NCBI GenBank assembly: GCA_963826795.1 | Contig: CAWGYT010000009.1 | Location: 186,001 to 250,000, forward strand | DNA from: CAWGYT01 sp963826795 | GTDB taxonomy: Bacteria; Planctomycetota; Planctomycetia; Pirellulales; Pirellulaceae | Direction of reading: 5' to 3' | DNA length: 64,000 bases | Shown: in pieces, positions 46,245 through 56,340 of the stretch | Numbering within the stretch: the first letter of the stretch is position 1 | How the letters are laid out: the number at the start of each line of letters is the position of its first letter | Position numbers and translations under genes: made by a program | The notes under the pieces: model-generated | Told to the model about the DNA's origin: nothing | Seen by the model: only the letters and a program-made list of their open reading frames with translations | The model's database searches: none

Positions 46245-47810
46245 ATGTTGACCACTGTCGGCGCGCGGCAACCGGCGATTGTCGAGTACCTCCAACATCC
46301 GGCCAACTATCTTGACCGCCCGCGAAGTGTTGACTGCATCGAAACCCATATCTCGTGGGTTTTTTTGACGGATCGCTTCGCCTACAAGCTCAAGAAGCCA
46401 GTCCGCTATTCCTTCTTGGATTTCTCGACGCCGGAGAAACGGCATCAGGCCTGCTTGGACGAAGTCCGTTTGAACCGACGGCTGGCGCCGGACATCTATT
46501 TGGAGGCGGTGCCGGTTCGATTGGCGGCCAACGGCCGATTGAGTTGGAGCGACGCCGGGGTCCCTACGGATTGGATGGTCAAAATGCGACGATTACCTGA
46601 AGAAGCATGCCTTCATTTTCGTCTGACTCAGGATCGCCTCACTCCGCGCGAACTGGACATCCTGGCGGACTATCTGGCCGATTTCTACGCCCAGCAGCCG
46701 CCGTTGACGTTAATCCCTGAACAGGTCCGAAATCGAATCGTCGCGCAAATCCGCTCGAATCAGAGCGATCTGTGCGAGTTCCTCCCGCAGCAGATCAACC
46801 GAATTAACCTCCTCCACGCCGCTCAGCTGCGTTATGTCACGACCCACAAGGAGTTGCTCGATGGACGTGTCTGTGATGGCCGCTTTGTGGAGGGCCATGG
46901 GGATCTGCGTCCGGAACACATCTATTTGACGCCGCGTCCGGCCATCATTGACTGTCTTGAATTTTCAGCCCCGCTGCGACAGCTGGATATCGCGGACGAG
47001 CTCAGTTTCCTCGCGATGGAATGCGATCTGCTGAAGCAATCGGCAGTCGGCGAGCAGATCCTGGCGCGGTACGCCGAGGTCACGGGGGATCGGCCACCGA
47101 CATCGCTGCTGGCGTTCTACAAAGCCTATCGGGCCTGCGTCCGGGCCAAGGTGCACGCCTTGCGGGCCACGCAGTCCAACGGGCAGGCCCGCGTCGGCTC
47201 ACTGAAACGAGCCGGGGAGTATTTGGAGTCGGCCGAGCAATACCTCCGTCACCTCGGTCGAGGCCTGCTCGTCGCCGTGGCGGGCCTGATGGGAACGGGC
47301 AAGACGACCCTCGCCTCGGCACTCGCCGATATGCTCGGGGCCACGCTCTTGCAAAGCGACCAGATCCGCCGCCAGAAATTCGGGACCAGCTCGAGCCCCG
47401 CAAATTTCAATGCCGGAATCTATCGCCCGGAGATGCGGGAGGACGTCTACCGACAACTCTTCGAGTGCAGCGGGCACCTCTTGCAGTCCGGCGCAACGGT
47501 GATTCTGGATGCGACGTTCACCTCCGCCGCCCATCGACAGCGAATCCGCGAACTGGCGGCGGCCTTCGATGCCGATTTCCTGCTCGTCCAATGCGAGTGC
47601 CCTCGTGAGGTCGCGCTGCAGCGAATCGAACAGCGTCGAGCTGGACGGGAGTCCGCGTCGGAAGCGAGACGCGAGCTGTACGATCGCCAAGCGGCCCTTT
47701 GGGAGCCGCCTGTGGACGGACCTGAACTGCTGCGGATCGACTCCGAACTGCCCGTCGTCCAGCAGGTCGAACAGGTGTTTGAACAGCTGGAGAAGCGATT
47801 GCAGCACTAA
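46245..47810 (+). CDS. APH-like kinase fused to an AAA/P-loop kinase domain
   Basis: A 521-residue two-domain protein. The N-terminal half (1-320) resembles aminoglycoside phosphotransferase-like kinases: FAYKLKKPVRYSFLDFSTPE, FVEGHGDLRPEHIYL (catalytic His-Gly-Asp), IIDCLEFSAPLRQLDIADEL. The C-terminal half is a small P-loop kinase (AAA_33 type) with Walker A GLMGTGKTTLAS near residue 346 and ILDATFTSAAHRQRIRELAA. Proteins of this fused type recur in bacterial stress and anaerobic gene sets with USP and CBS proteins. The substrate is unknown. Length and both active-site motifs are complete. Confidence 0.9.
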   Translation: MLTTVGARQPAIVEYLQHPANYLDRPRSVDCIETHISWVFLTDRFAYKLKKPVRYSFLDFSTPEKRHQACLDEVRLNRRLAPDIYLEAVPVRLAANGRLSWSDAGVPTDWMVKMRRLPEEACLHFRLTQDRLTPRELDILADYLADFYAQQPPLTLIPEQVRNRIVAQIRSNQSDLCEFLPQQINRINLLHAAQLRYVTTHKELLDGRVCDGRFVEGHGDLRPEHIYLTPRPAIIDCLEFSAPLRQLDIADELSFLAMECDLLKQSAVGEQILARYAEVTGDRPPTSLLAFYKAYRACVRAKVHALRATQSNGQARVGSLKRAGEYLESAEQYLRHLGRGLLVAVAGLMGTGKTTLASALADMLGATLLQSDQIRRQKFGTSSSPANFNAGIYRPEMREDVYRQLFECSGHLLQSGATVILDATFTSAAHRQRIRELAAAFDADFLLVQCECPREVALQRIEQRRAGRESASEARRELYDRQAALWEPPVDGPELLRIDSELPVVQQVEQVFEQLEKRLQH

Positions 47811-48223
47811 ACATCACGACACGGCACACTCTGCATGTGCGATTAAGCACGGACTGGGCTTCGGCACACAGTTCCGAGAGCGCCCGGATCGTTCGCGGGT
47901 GTCTCCAAGGTCGCCCGAAGCGCAGCGGACGGGGCTTCGGCGATGGGCAAGGCCCGCGGTCGCGGTCGCTGCCTGGCGGGGTTTTCACCGTCCTTCGCCT
48001 CGATCCCATCGCCACCGGTCTCGCGGCGACAACCGATCGTCATTCTGGCGTTGGATGAGGGAATTGAATGCGTCAGGTGTGGCATATCATTTGCAATCTC
48101 AACACAACGTCGCGGAGCGCCGAGTGGTAGCGGCGCCGAGGTGAAAGCCATCGTCTAAGCTTTATAGCGCCGGTGGATCGTTTCGGTGGATTCACGTTCT
48201 TTTCAAGCGGAAAGGAGAGAATC
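47811..48223. other. Intergenic region upstream of a USP gene
   Basis: No gene seen in 413 bp. It contains the sigma-54 promoter at 48080-48095. Upstream of that there is ample room for activator sites (47811-48079), which I could not define. Confidence 0.6.
48080..48095 (+). promoter_or_regulatory. Sigma-54 promoter for the USP at 48224
   Basis: TGGCATATCATTTGCA: complete TGGCA and TTGCA elements with exact GG-N10-GC spacing (10 of 12 defined bases). It lies 128 bp before the start codon. Confidence 0.82.
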
Positions 48224-48673
48224 ATGAACGCCAAGCGAATACTGTGCCCGATCGACTTTTCGGAGTTCAGCGAGGCGGCCCTCAGCTACGCATCCAGCTT
48301 AGCGCAGGAATCGCACGCCAGACTTTACCTGGTCCACGTTGACGACAGCCAAGTCCCTTACGATGCCGGGTATGCCGCCTATGTGGCGCCTCCGAGCAAT
48401 CCCGAGGCGTTGCGTGAGCGGTTGGTTGAACAGCGTCCCACGTTGCCGAATGTCGAATATCAGCATGAGTTGTTGTTCGGACATCCGGCCGATGCGGTGG
48501 TCGAGTTCGCTCGCCAAAATGCAATCGACCTGATTGTGATGGGGACACACGGCCGGACGGGTGTGGCTCGCTTGTTGATGGGCAGCATTGCAGAGGCCGT
48601 GGTGCGGCGGGCGGAATGCCCCGTGCTGACGGTCAAGGTGCCAGCCGCGGTACCCGCTGAACCCTCGAAATAA
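48224..48673 (+). CDS. Universal stress protein, ATP-binding type
   Basis: A 149-residue USP starting at ATG 48224 with AAAGGAGAG. KRILCPIDFSEFSEAALSYA opens the fold, and AIDLIVMGTHGRTGVARLLM with GSIAEAVVRRAECPVLTVK is the ATP loop. The C-terminus has a short Ala/Pro/Glu tail. First gene downstream of its own sigma-54 promoter; the CBS and tandem-USP genes follow on the same strand, so one stress operon is plausible. Confidence 0.93.
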   Translation: MNAKRILCPIDFSEFSEAALSYASSLAQESHARLYLVHVDDSQVPYDAGYAAYVAPPSNPEALRERLVEQRPTLPNVEYQHELLFGHPADAVVEFARQNAIDLIVMGTHGRTGVARLLMGSIAEAVVRRAECPVLTVKVPAAVPAEPSK

Positions 48674-48791
48674 GCGATGGCGGTCTTGGGTCGCGTCCCT
48701 CTCGGCGATGTCGTTCAGTTCGCTGAGCTCGGGATGGTCAACGGTGGACGCCGGCCAGGGAACAGGACTATTTCAAAATCGGAGCGGAAAA

Positions 48792-49286
48792 ATGAATAGT
48801 GCAATCGAGCGTCTACTCGGTCTCAGGGTTTGCGATGTGATGAACTCCCCCGTCGCCTCGGTCTCCGAGAACGCGTCGCTGGCGGAAGCCGCCAAGCTGT
48901 TCGCAACGCACGAAATTACCGGTGCACCGGTCGTCGATGTGGCGGGGCGTTGTATCGGGATGATCAGCACGACGGATTTTGCGATGCGCGAGCATCGCTT
49001 GGCAACCGCCCGCGAACAAAGGTCGATGGGCTGGGAACATACCGTTGCCCAAGATGGACCAGACGAGTCGATTCACATTCGGACGATCGCGGAGGATTTA
49101 GTGCGCGAGCACATGTCGCCTGCGGTGCAGACGATTAATCACATGGCGTCGCTGGTCAATGCGGCTCGCGTGATGTGCCGCGAGCACATCCATCGATTGG
49201 TGATCATCGATGAGGATGAACGGCCGGTCGGGATGGTCAGTTCCCTCGATCTGGTGGCGGCGATGGTCGCGGCCGTCGAGGAATGA
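48792..49286 (+). CDS. CBS-domain pair protein
   Basis: 164 residues from ATG 48792 behind GGAGCGG. Two CBS domains form one Bateman module: VCDVMNSPVASVSENASLAE with ITGAPVVDVAGRCIGMISTT, and VREHMSPAVQTINHMASLVN with HRLVIIDEDERPVGMVSSLD. The module probably binds an adenine nucleotide. No catalytic domain is attached. It lies between two USP genes, 118 bp after the first and 39 bp before the second. Confidence 0.92.
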   Translation: MNSAIERLLGLRVCDVMNSPVASVSENASLAEAAKLFATHEITGAPVVDVAGRCIGMISTTDFAMREHRLATAREQRSMGWEHTVAQDGPDESIHIRTIAEDLVREHMSPAVQTINHMASLVNAARVMCREHIHRLVIIDEDERPVGMVSSLDLVAAMVAAVEE

Positions 49287-49325
49287 TTTTGGCAGCCAGA
49301 AAAGCTCCCATCGCGGAAATCTCGG

Positions 49326-50237
49326 ATGAATATTCTCGTCGGAGTTGACGGGACGGAACGCAGTCTGGTCGCGCTGCGATTCGTCGCGAGTTTGGTTTCG
49401 GAGCAGACCGATCGCATCCATCTCTACTTCGCACCGCCGCGCCGGAGCTGGACGTCGTATCTGGAAGTCCCTTCCGAGGCTCGACATCGCATGATCGAGG
49501 CCTTTGCGCGGGACGTAATTCAGCAGGCCCGCGCGGCGATTCCGACGCCGCTGCAAGGCAAGTCGGTCAGCGAGCCCCAGCCGGTGTCTCCCGCTCAAGG
49601 GCTGCTCCAGACCGCAGCCGAGACCGGGGCCGACCTGATCGTGGTGGGAGCGGGACGCAGTTCGCAACGCCTCCGTTACTTTGTCGGCGGTGTCGCGCGG
49701 AAGGTGATTCACGAGGCGGACCGGCCGGTCCTTGCCTGCCGACCGACCGCCCGCACTTCCGGCCCACGGCGAATCTTGCTGGCCGTCGATCCGAACGAGC
49801 CGTGGCAGGCGACCGTCGAGTTATTGGGCCAGCTGCATTGGCCGAAGGGCTCCGTGGGACGGATCGTCCACGTGATCGACTACGTCGAAGATGAGCGACT
49901 GCGGAATTGGATCATCGACTCGGACTCGGACGTCGCGACGATCTGGACCGAGGCCTACGATCAGGAACTCAGCGGCGAGCGATCTCGGGTGCTGGAATCG
50001 CTCAAGAACTACCAACAGAAGTTGCCGACGGTTTTTCAGGGTCATGAGCCCCTGATTGCGATTGGCCACGTCGTCGAGCAGCTCGTCAAGCTCGTGGAGA
50101 GCGAACAGGCCGACCTGGTCGTCGTCGGGGGTCAGCAGCGAGGTCGTTTGTCGCGATGGCTCGGCAGCACGACCGAAGGGCTTCTCCTGCAGGCCAATGC
50201 GTCGATCTTGGTGGTTCACCCGGAACGGAACGAGTAG
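49326..50237 (+). CDS. Tandem-domain universal stress protein (303 aa)
   Basis: Two USP domains in one chain. The first (NILVGVDGTERSLVALRFVA ... GADLIVVGAGRSSQRLRYFV) and the second (RRILLAVDPNEPWQATVELL ... QADLVVVGGQQRGRLSRWLG followed by STTEGLLLQANASILVVHP) have the family fold. The first lacks the perfect G-x-x-G ATP loop. Last gene of the rightward stress block; it faces the convergent phosphorelay gene 63 bp away. Confidence 0.9.
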   Translation: MNILVGVDGTERSLVALRFVASLVSEQTDRIHLYFAPPRRSWTSYLEVPSEARHRMIEAFARDVIQQARAAIPTPLQGKSVSEPQPVSPAQGLLQTAAETGADLIVVGAGRSSQRLRYFVGGVARKVIHEADRPVLACRPTARTSGPRRILLAVDPNEPWQATVELLGQLHWPKGSVGRIVHVIDYVEDERLRNWIIDSDSDVATIWTEAYDQELSGERSRVLESLKNYQQKLPTVFQGHEPLIAIGHVVEQLVKLVESEQADLVVVGGQQRGRLSRWLGSTTEGLLLQANASILVVHPERNE

Positions 50238-50300
50238 CAACCTACGTCGGGACGCTGGCCGAGGCGATCGGCGTTCCCGGATTGACGCCCGGGAGGGGTT

Positions 50301-53300
50301 TCAGCTGGGCGTCGCGTGGTCGGGGTGCGATTGCCGGATCTGCCGCAGGGCTTCGAATAACCGTTCGGGCTGAATCGGTTTCGTGATGAAATCGTCCATT
50401 CCCGCGGCGAGGCAACGTTCTCGAAATCCGGTCACCGCGTGTGCCGTCATCGCCAAGATGGGTGTGTATTCCTCGGGGGATCGCCCCCGCTCGCGCGCTC
50501 GAATTTGTTGAGCGGCCTCCATCCCATCCATTTCCGGCATCTCGAGATCCATCAGAATCACGTCGTAGCGGTTTTGCTCCCAGGCCTCGACCGCCGCGAG
50601 ACCATTGCCCACCACCTCGACCTCGTGGCCTTCCATCGTCAGAAGTCCCATCGCCACCATCTGATTCACCTCGCCATCTTCGGCCAAGAGCACCCGCATT
50701 GGCCGGGAGACGGCGGCGGCGGTTGGCTGATTTGGTCGAGCGGCACGGCGGGGCGGACCGGCATGATCCCAGCCCACTTGCAGCGACTGCAACAAATGTT
50801 CTCGGGCAGTCGGCTTGCTGAGGCAATGAACATGGGACAGGGACAAGCAGTGTTCCACTTCGGGGTCGTGGATGGCGGGAATCAACAGATGAACTTGGCA
50901 CTCGCCCAGCTCCGGATCCTGGCGAATGGCGGAGACGAGAGTCCATCCGGCCCCGTGATACGATTGCCCGTCAATAATCGCACCCTCGTAGGAATCGCCT
51001 CGCGCCGCCCCACGCGACAGTTCGACCAGCGCGTCGGACTGCGACTCGGCGATTTCAACGCGGGCGTCGCAACCACGAAGCCACGACGCATGAATGTCGC
51101 GTCGCCGCTGATTCGCGTCGACGATCAAGAGCCTTCGTCCGCCTAGATTCGGGGGCGTTTCGCTCTCCGCGGCACCGACCAGATCAAAATCGGCCGTGAA
51201 TCGGAAGATGCTTCCGTGGCCCAATTCGCTTTCCACCCAGATTTGCCCCTCCATCAGGCGGACCAGCTGCGACGAAATCGCCAGCCCCAGTCCGGTGCCA
51301 CCGAATCGTCGGGTGGTCGACGTATCGGCTTGCTGAAAGGATTCGAAAATCGACGCGCGTTTCTCGGCAGGCACGCCCAAGCCCGTATCATGCACGGCGA
51401 ATTCGAGCGTGATTCGATCCGGCTTCGGAGCGACAACGCGAACGTCGACGAAGACCTCACCCCTTGCTGTGAATTTGACGGCGTTGCCGACCAGATTGAC
51501 CAGCACCTGCCGCAGCCTGCCCGGATCACCCCAGACACGTCTCGGCACGTCCGACTGCACATCGTGGACCAGCTCGATCTGTTTCTCTGCCGCGGTACCA
51601 GCCGCCACTTGCAGCGCTCCGCTGACAATCCTGCTCAGCTCAAATTCGATCCGTTCCAGCTCCAACTTGCCGGCCTCGATCTTGGAGAAATCCAGGACGT
51701 CGTTAATCAGACGGAGCAAGGAATCCGCCGATTGCCGGACGATCTCCATGTAGCCGCGCTGCTGTTGACTGAGCGTTGTGGCAAGTGCCAATTCGGTCAT
51801 CCCAATGATTCCGTTCATGGGCGTCCGAATTTCATGACTGACCATGGCCAGAAACTGGCTCTTGGCCTCACTCGCCGCTTCGGCGGCATCCTTGGCGGTC
51901 CGAAGTTCGGACTGAGCGGCACGAAGTTCGGCGGCGGTCCGCTCGAGTTCCTGGTTCGAAACGGCCAGTTGCTGGGCCCGGGCTTCCGCGGCCGCCGTTC
52001 GCTCAGCCACTCGCTGCTCGAGACTTTCGTTCAGTCGATGGAGCTGCTGAAATCCGTCGGCGTTTTCCAGCGCGGCACCGGCCAGCGTGGCGATGAAGCC
52101 GGCCAAACGTTCCTCATGATGGCCAAAGAATCCGCTCACCAGGCCCTGCGTCACGTAGAGGCACGCTTTGGGGGTTCCTCGAACGAAAATCGGGGCACAG
52201 ACCACGGACAATTCATTGGCGAACACGTCGCTGCTGGTTTGATTCGTGGTTTCTTCGGTAAAGGAAAAGCCCCGTCCCAACTCGACGGCTTCCAGTACCA
52301 TCGCGCGACGAAATCTCATTTCGAGGTCGCCCGCCACGGGCACGAATTCGGATGTGGTGCCGTGGGGGACCACGCGGAGAATCAAGCAGCGCTCGCCCCG
52401 CAGCAGGCGGAGCGCCGCCTCGTGAACCTCATGAAATACGTTTTCTTCGGACAGGGCCGAGGCGATCCTGCGGCCGGTTTCCAGTACGTTTTCGAAACGA
52501 TCGGCCAACGACAGCGTGGATCCTTCGGCGGCGTCGGCGAGGCCTTCGTCGCCGCCCGGTGGCAATTCCAATTGCCGTAGTCTGGCCTCCGCTTGCTCGC
52601 GAAGCGGTCCGGCCTCGCGCCATCCAAAGAGGGCTCCGAGGCGACCGTAGGTCTGCAGCGAGAGCGCCGTCTCGTATTGAGCATGTTGCCGTTCCGCCGT
52701 GCGAAGGCTCTGATCGATCCATTTGCGAGCGCACCGTGGCCGCCCCATCAACGCCGCCAGGAGCGCCATTTCTCGCTGCACATGCGGCAAGTCGTTGGGA
52801 AACCGGCGAGCCATCCGCAAGGCCGCCCGAGCCGAGCGTCGAGCGCGGCGAACCAGTTCGACGCGTTGCGCCGGCTGATAGGCCGAGCAGTTCTCCAGGA
52901 TCCGCCGGATCGCGGTGACGTGCCACGCGAAATTCGGGCTGACGTAGGGATTCATCACGCCCGCCTGCCGCACCGCGACGATCGCTCGTTCGAAGGAATC
53001 GGCCGCCTGTTCGTGACGTTCTTCGTGCAGCAAGGCGACGCCTTCGGCCAGCAGCAACTGGGCCGCGCTATCGGCATCCTTCCGCCCCCGCTGCAACTCG
53101 GTTGAAATCGACCCACGCGGCAGATTGCCACCGGTCGCCCGCGACCAGACGCACAGGCTGATCGCCGCCGCTCGCTCGTCCCCAAGTTGTCGCCCCGAAA
53201 AATGAATCACGCGGGTTTCTTCCACTGCCGCCCGCAAATCCCCATGTCGATAGAGCGCAGTCGCCAGCTGATTTCGGGCGGTGTGGACCTCCCAGAAATC

Positions 53301-55011
53301 TCCCGTCTTCTGCAGCAGCCGAACCGCCTCACGCCCCTTCTCGATCGCTTCCTTGAACTGTCCGTTGGCATAGAGCACGACGCTGTGGCAGTGCAACGAC
53401 TGCCCTTGCCCCCAGACGTCTCCCAGCTCGGTGCGGATCTTGAGCGATTTTTGGGCGTAGCGGATGCCGCGTTGATTACGCGAGAGAAGGGTCATCGCCG
53501 GCGCGTGCTCGGAGTAGAGCTGAGCGAGTTCAAGCGTGGGAGCATAGCATTCGGCCGAATTCATCCCGCGCAGGTGAGCCCACAGCACATGGACGCGATG
53601 CCGAGCAAACCAATATCCATGTGCCAAGCGGCTGAACAACCGCCAGCTCAGCAGCTCCTCACCGCTTGGCTCTCGGCGGGCACGAGCGACCAACCAGCCG
53701 GGCGCCACGGTATGCAAAAGCTGTACGAGGATCTCCCAGCCCGCGGCCAGGGCAAGTCCAGGTCGCGTCCGCGGAATTCGCCGTCCCAGCAGCCGCAGCG
53801 CATCCTCGAAGCAGCGAATCGCCTTTTCGATATCGCCGCGTTTGAAGGCAAGTTCACCCAGCTTGCCGAGACTGGTGGCCTGGGCAAAATGGCCTTCGGC
53901 CAGCAGGGCCGCCTTCTCGAACAACGACGCCGCCTCGTCGTAGCAACCACGCATCATCATCACGTCACCGAGGCCTTCGGCGATTCGAAAGCGCACGGCC
54001 GGTGCGGCTTGGAGCGAGCCGCGTTGGGCGATCCGATATTGCTCTTCGGCAATCTCCATCGCGTGACGTCGACGAGCCTCCTCGGCCGCCTTCAAGGCGT
54101 GGTCGAGCGCCAGGTCGCTCTTCCCGGCCGCATCAAAGTGATACGCCAGGTCGAAATGGGCGTCCGGTTGTGCCTGCTGCCGATGGAGTGCCGCCTGATA
54201 GTGCAGCCGCCGACGTTCGTCACTGGATACCCGCTCCAGCAGCGCCGTGCGGATCCGGTCATGCACGAAGACGCATGTGGTCCCGTCCGGACGAACCCAC
54301 AAGAGATGTCGGCTACGAGCTTCGTCCAGAGCGGAAATCGCCTCGGCGGACGGATGCCCGGCCAGGTCCGCCGCCAAGCGCAGATTGAATTCGCGCCCCA
54401 GGATCGCCCCTACACTCAACAATTGCGTGACGCGTTCAGGTAACAGATCCAACCGGCGCGACAGGAATTCGGCCGCCGGAGCCGGCGACTGCAGGTCCGG
54501 TACGGCGACGGAGTCGATCCGCCACCCATCCGGTTCGCGGATCAGCGACTTGGACTCAATCAAGCCCCGCAATACGGCCGAGGCCATGAAGGGACTCCCG
54601 CGCGACAGTCGGTCGATAATCTCCACGGCCTCGTCCGGCAGCGGCCCAGCCATTGATTCGGCCAAGCGGCGGACGTCGGGCATCTTGAATGGGTGGAGCT
54701 GCAGCTGAATCACCGGACGGATCCCGCTCAGCAAGGACTCGCTGCCGACCTCTTCCGAGCGAAACGCGACGACAATCAAGACGTGGCGTCCGACGTTGCA
54801 GCCCTGTTCCAAACCGGCATACCATCGCACCAGAACCTTCAGGGTCAGTTCATCAATCCACTGGCCGTCGTCCAGCAGCACCACGGCCGGGCGATCGGCC
54901 GTTCCCAGCGCATCGAGAAACCGAACCAGCGCGTCCACCGTGAAGGACTCGCCGGGCGGCTCGACGCCGAGCGAGTCGCCGGGCGACCAACCGAACGATC
55001 GGGCAAGGTCA
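50301..55011 (-). CDS. Giant hybrid signalling protein, C-terminal part: AAA, TPR-like, GAF, histidine kinase, two receivers
   Basis: About 1570 residues of one protein whose N-terminal part is the next entry. The rest of the AAA ATPase (AVVLLDDGQWIDELTLKVLV) leads into a long helical repeat region. A GAF domain follows (FENVLETGRRIASALSEENV), then a coiled coil. The histidine kinase has SHEIRTPMNGIIGMTELAL (phospho-His), RRVWGDPGRLRQVLVNLVGN and RRFGGTGLGLAIS. Then come a degenerate receiver and an intact one (VLLAEDGEVNQMVAMGLLTM, DVILMDLEMPEMDGMEAAQQ, FITKP). A terminal HPt is not fused but encoded two genes upstream. The frame extends back to 55334, out of register with the family. Confidence 0.88.
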
Positions 55012-56283
55012 GGTCGCGCCGCGATCGAGCGCTGGCCGATGGTCGCCCAGACGCTGCCCGAGCTCCTCGGCCAGTGCCGGATCTGACGCGGCGGCCGCCA
55101 CGCACTGCTGCACGATTCCATCCAACACCTCAGCGGGCCGCATGCCGCCGTCATTGGCAACCTTTCCACGCAAGACCCAGAATCCCTGCCCCGTGGCCCG
55201 CAAGGACAACTCCGACAGGAACTGGGTCTTCCCACCGCCGGAGTCGCTTTCGAGAAACACCAGGCTGCCCGTCCCTTCGCGAGCTCGCAGCAGTTGTCGA
55301 TCCAGCAGCTCAAGTTCCCGTTCACGGCCGACAAACGAAGGTTCGGTCAGCGTGGTTCGTTTGTCGCGACTGCCGACCACGATCTTCGGTTCGGGGATTC
55401 CCTGGCGAATCGCTTGCCGGAGGCTGCGCACATCGGCCAGCACGGCCTCGGCCGATTGATAGCGATCCCGAGGGTCCTTCCGCAGCAGCCGTTGGATCAT
55501 CTCGTCCAGCGCCCGCGGGACTTCCACGCCAGCGCTTCTCAGTTTAGGGGCCGGGGCCGTCATTTGCTTCAGCAGCAGTTTGCTCAGCGCCGGGTCCTCG
55601 AAGGGGGGCCGACCCGCCAGGCATTCGAACAACACGACCCCGGTTGCATAGAGATCGGACGCCGGTCCGAGATCACGATCGATCAGGCCCGCCTGCTCAG
55701 GAGAAAAATAGTGAACCGCGTCCGCAAATTCGTCGGCGGAAATCGCCATCGCGGCGGCGGTCAAGCCAAACCCCGTCAGCTTGACCCGCGACGACGGACC
55801 CGAGGCATCGAAGACCACGTGGTTGGGGCTAACCGCCCGATGCACGGCTCCGACCCGATGGATATCGATTAAGGCGGCCAACACGCCGGAGGCAACCGCC
55901 AGCGTTTCGCTGACCGAGCGTGGTCCACGTCGGTTTCGATCGGCCAAGGTCTCGCCCACGACAAACGGCGTCACCACGTACAACCAGGAACCTTCTTGCC
56001 CAAAGTCGCGTGGCGGCTGAAACCAGGGAGTCCTCACATAGTGCAACCGCCGCGCCTCATGCTCCAGACGCATCTGCGCACCGACCGAGACGCGATGCTG
56101 AGCGACAACCTGAATGATGACCTGGGTTTCGTCGACGGCATCGACTGCCAACAGCGTCGCCGCATCCGTCCCGCCCCGGAGACAGCGTGTCACGCGATAG
56201 GTTCCGCCAAGAGTCTGGCCGACAAATTCGTCGCAGTTCGAGCCCCCGGCGGGTTCGCGTCGCCCGCTCGCTTCGATCGACAT
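55012..56283 (-). CDS. Giant hybrid signalling protein, N-terminal part: pseudokinase and start of AAA domain
   Basis: Start ATG 56283 behind AGGA; a GTG at 56325 is open. The kinase-like domain keeps the fold (FSPEQAGLIDRDLGPASDLY, ATGVVLFECLAGRPPFEDPA) but has lost catalysis. The beta-3 lysine position reads VIIQVV (Gln58), the HRD loop is HRAVSPNH (148-155), and DFG is GFG (171-173). The AAA P-loop follows (ESDSGGGKTQFLSELSLR). The ORF stops at 55009; skipping one base of the CC run at 55012-55013 continues the protein (ALDRGAT then DLARSFGWSPGD). Related trifunctional proteins have active kinases, so the loss is notable. Confidence 0.85.
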
Positions 56284-56340
56284 GGCTGGTTCCTGAAACG
56301 ACAAACGGAAAGGCCCCCGATTCACCTCGGCTGACGCGAC

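Noticed and set aside
51216..54443. Two rightward ORFs of about 450 and 420 codons inside the hybrid kinase gene
   Set aside because: Both are antisense to GAF, helical-repeat and histidine kinase regions with clear conservation on the other strand.
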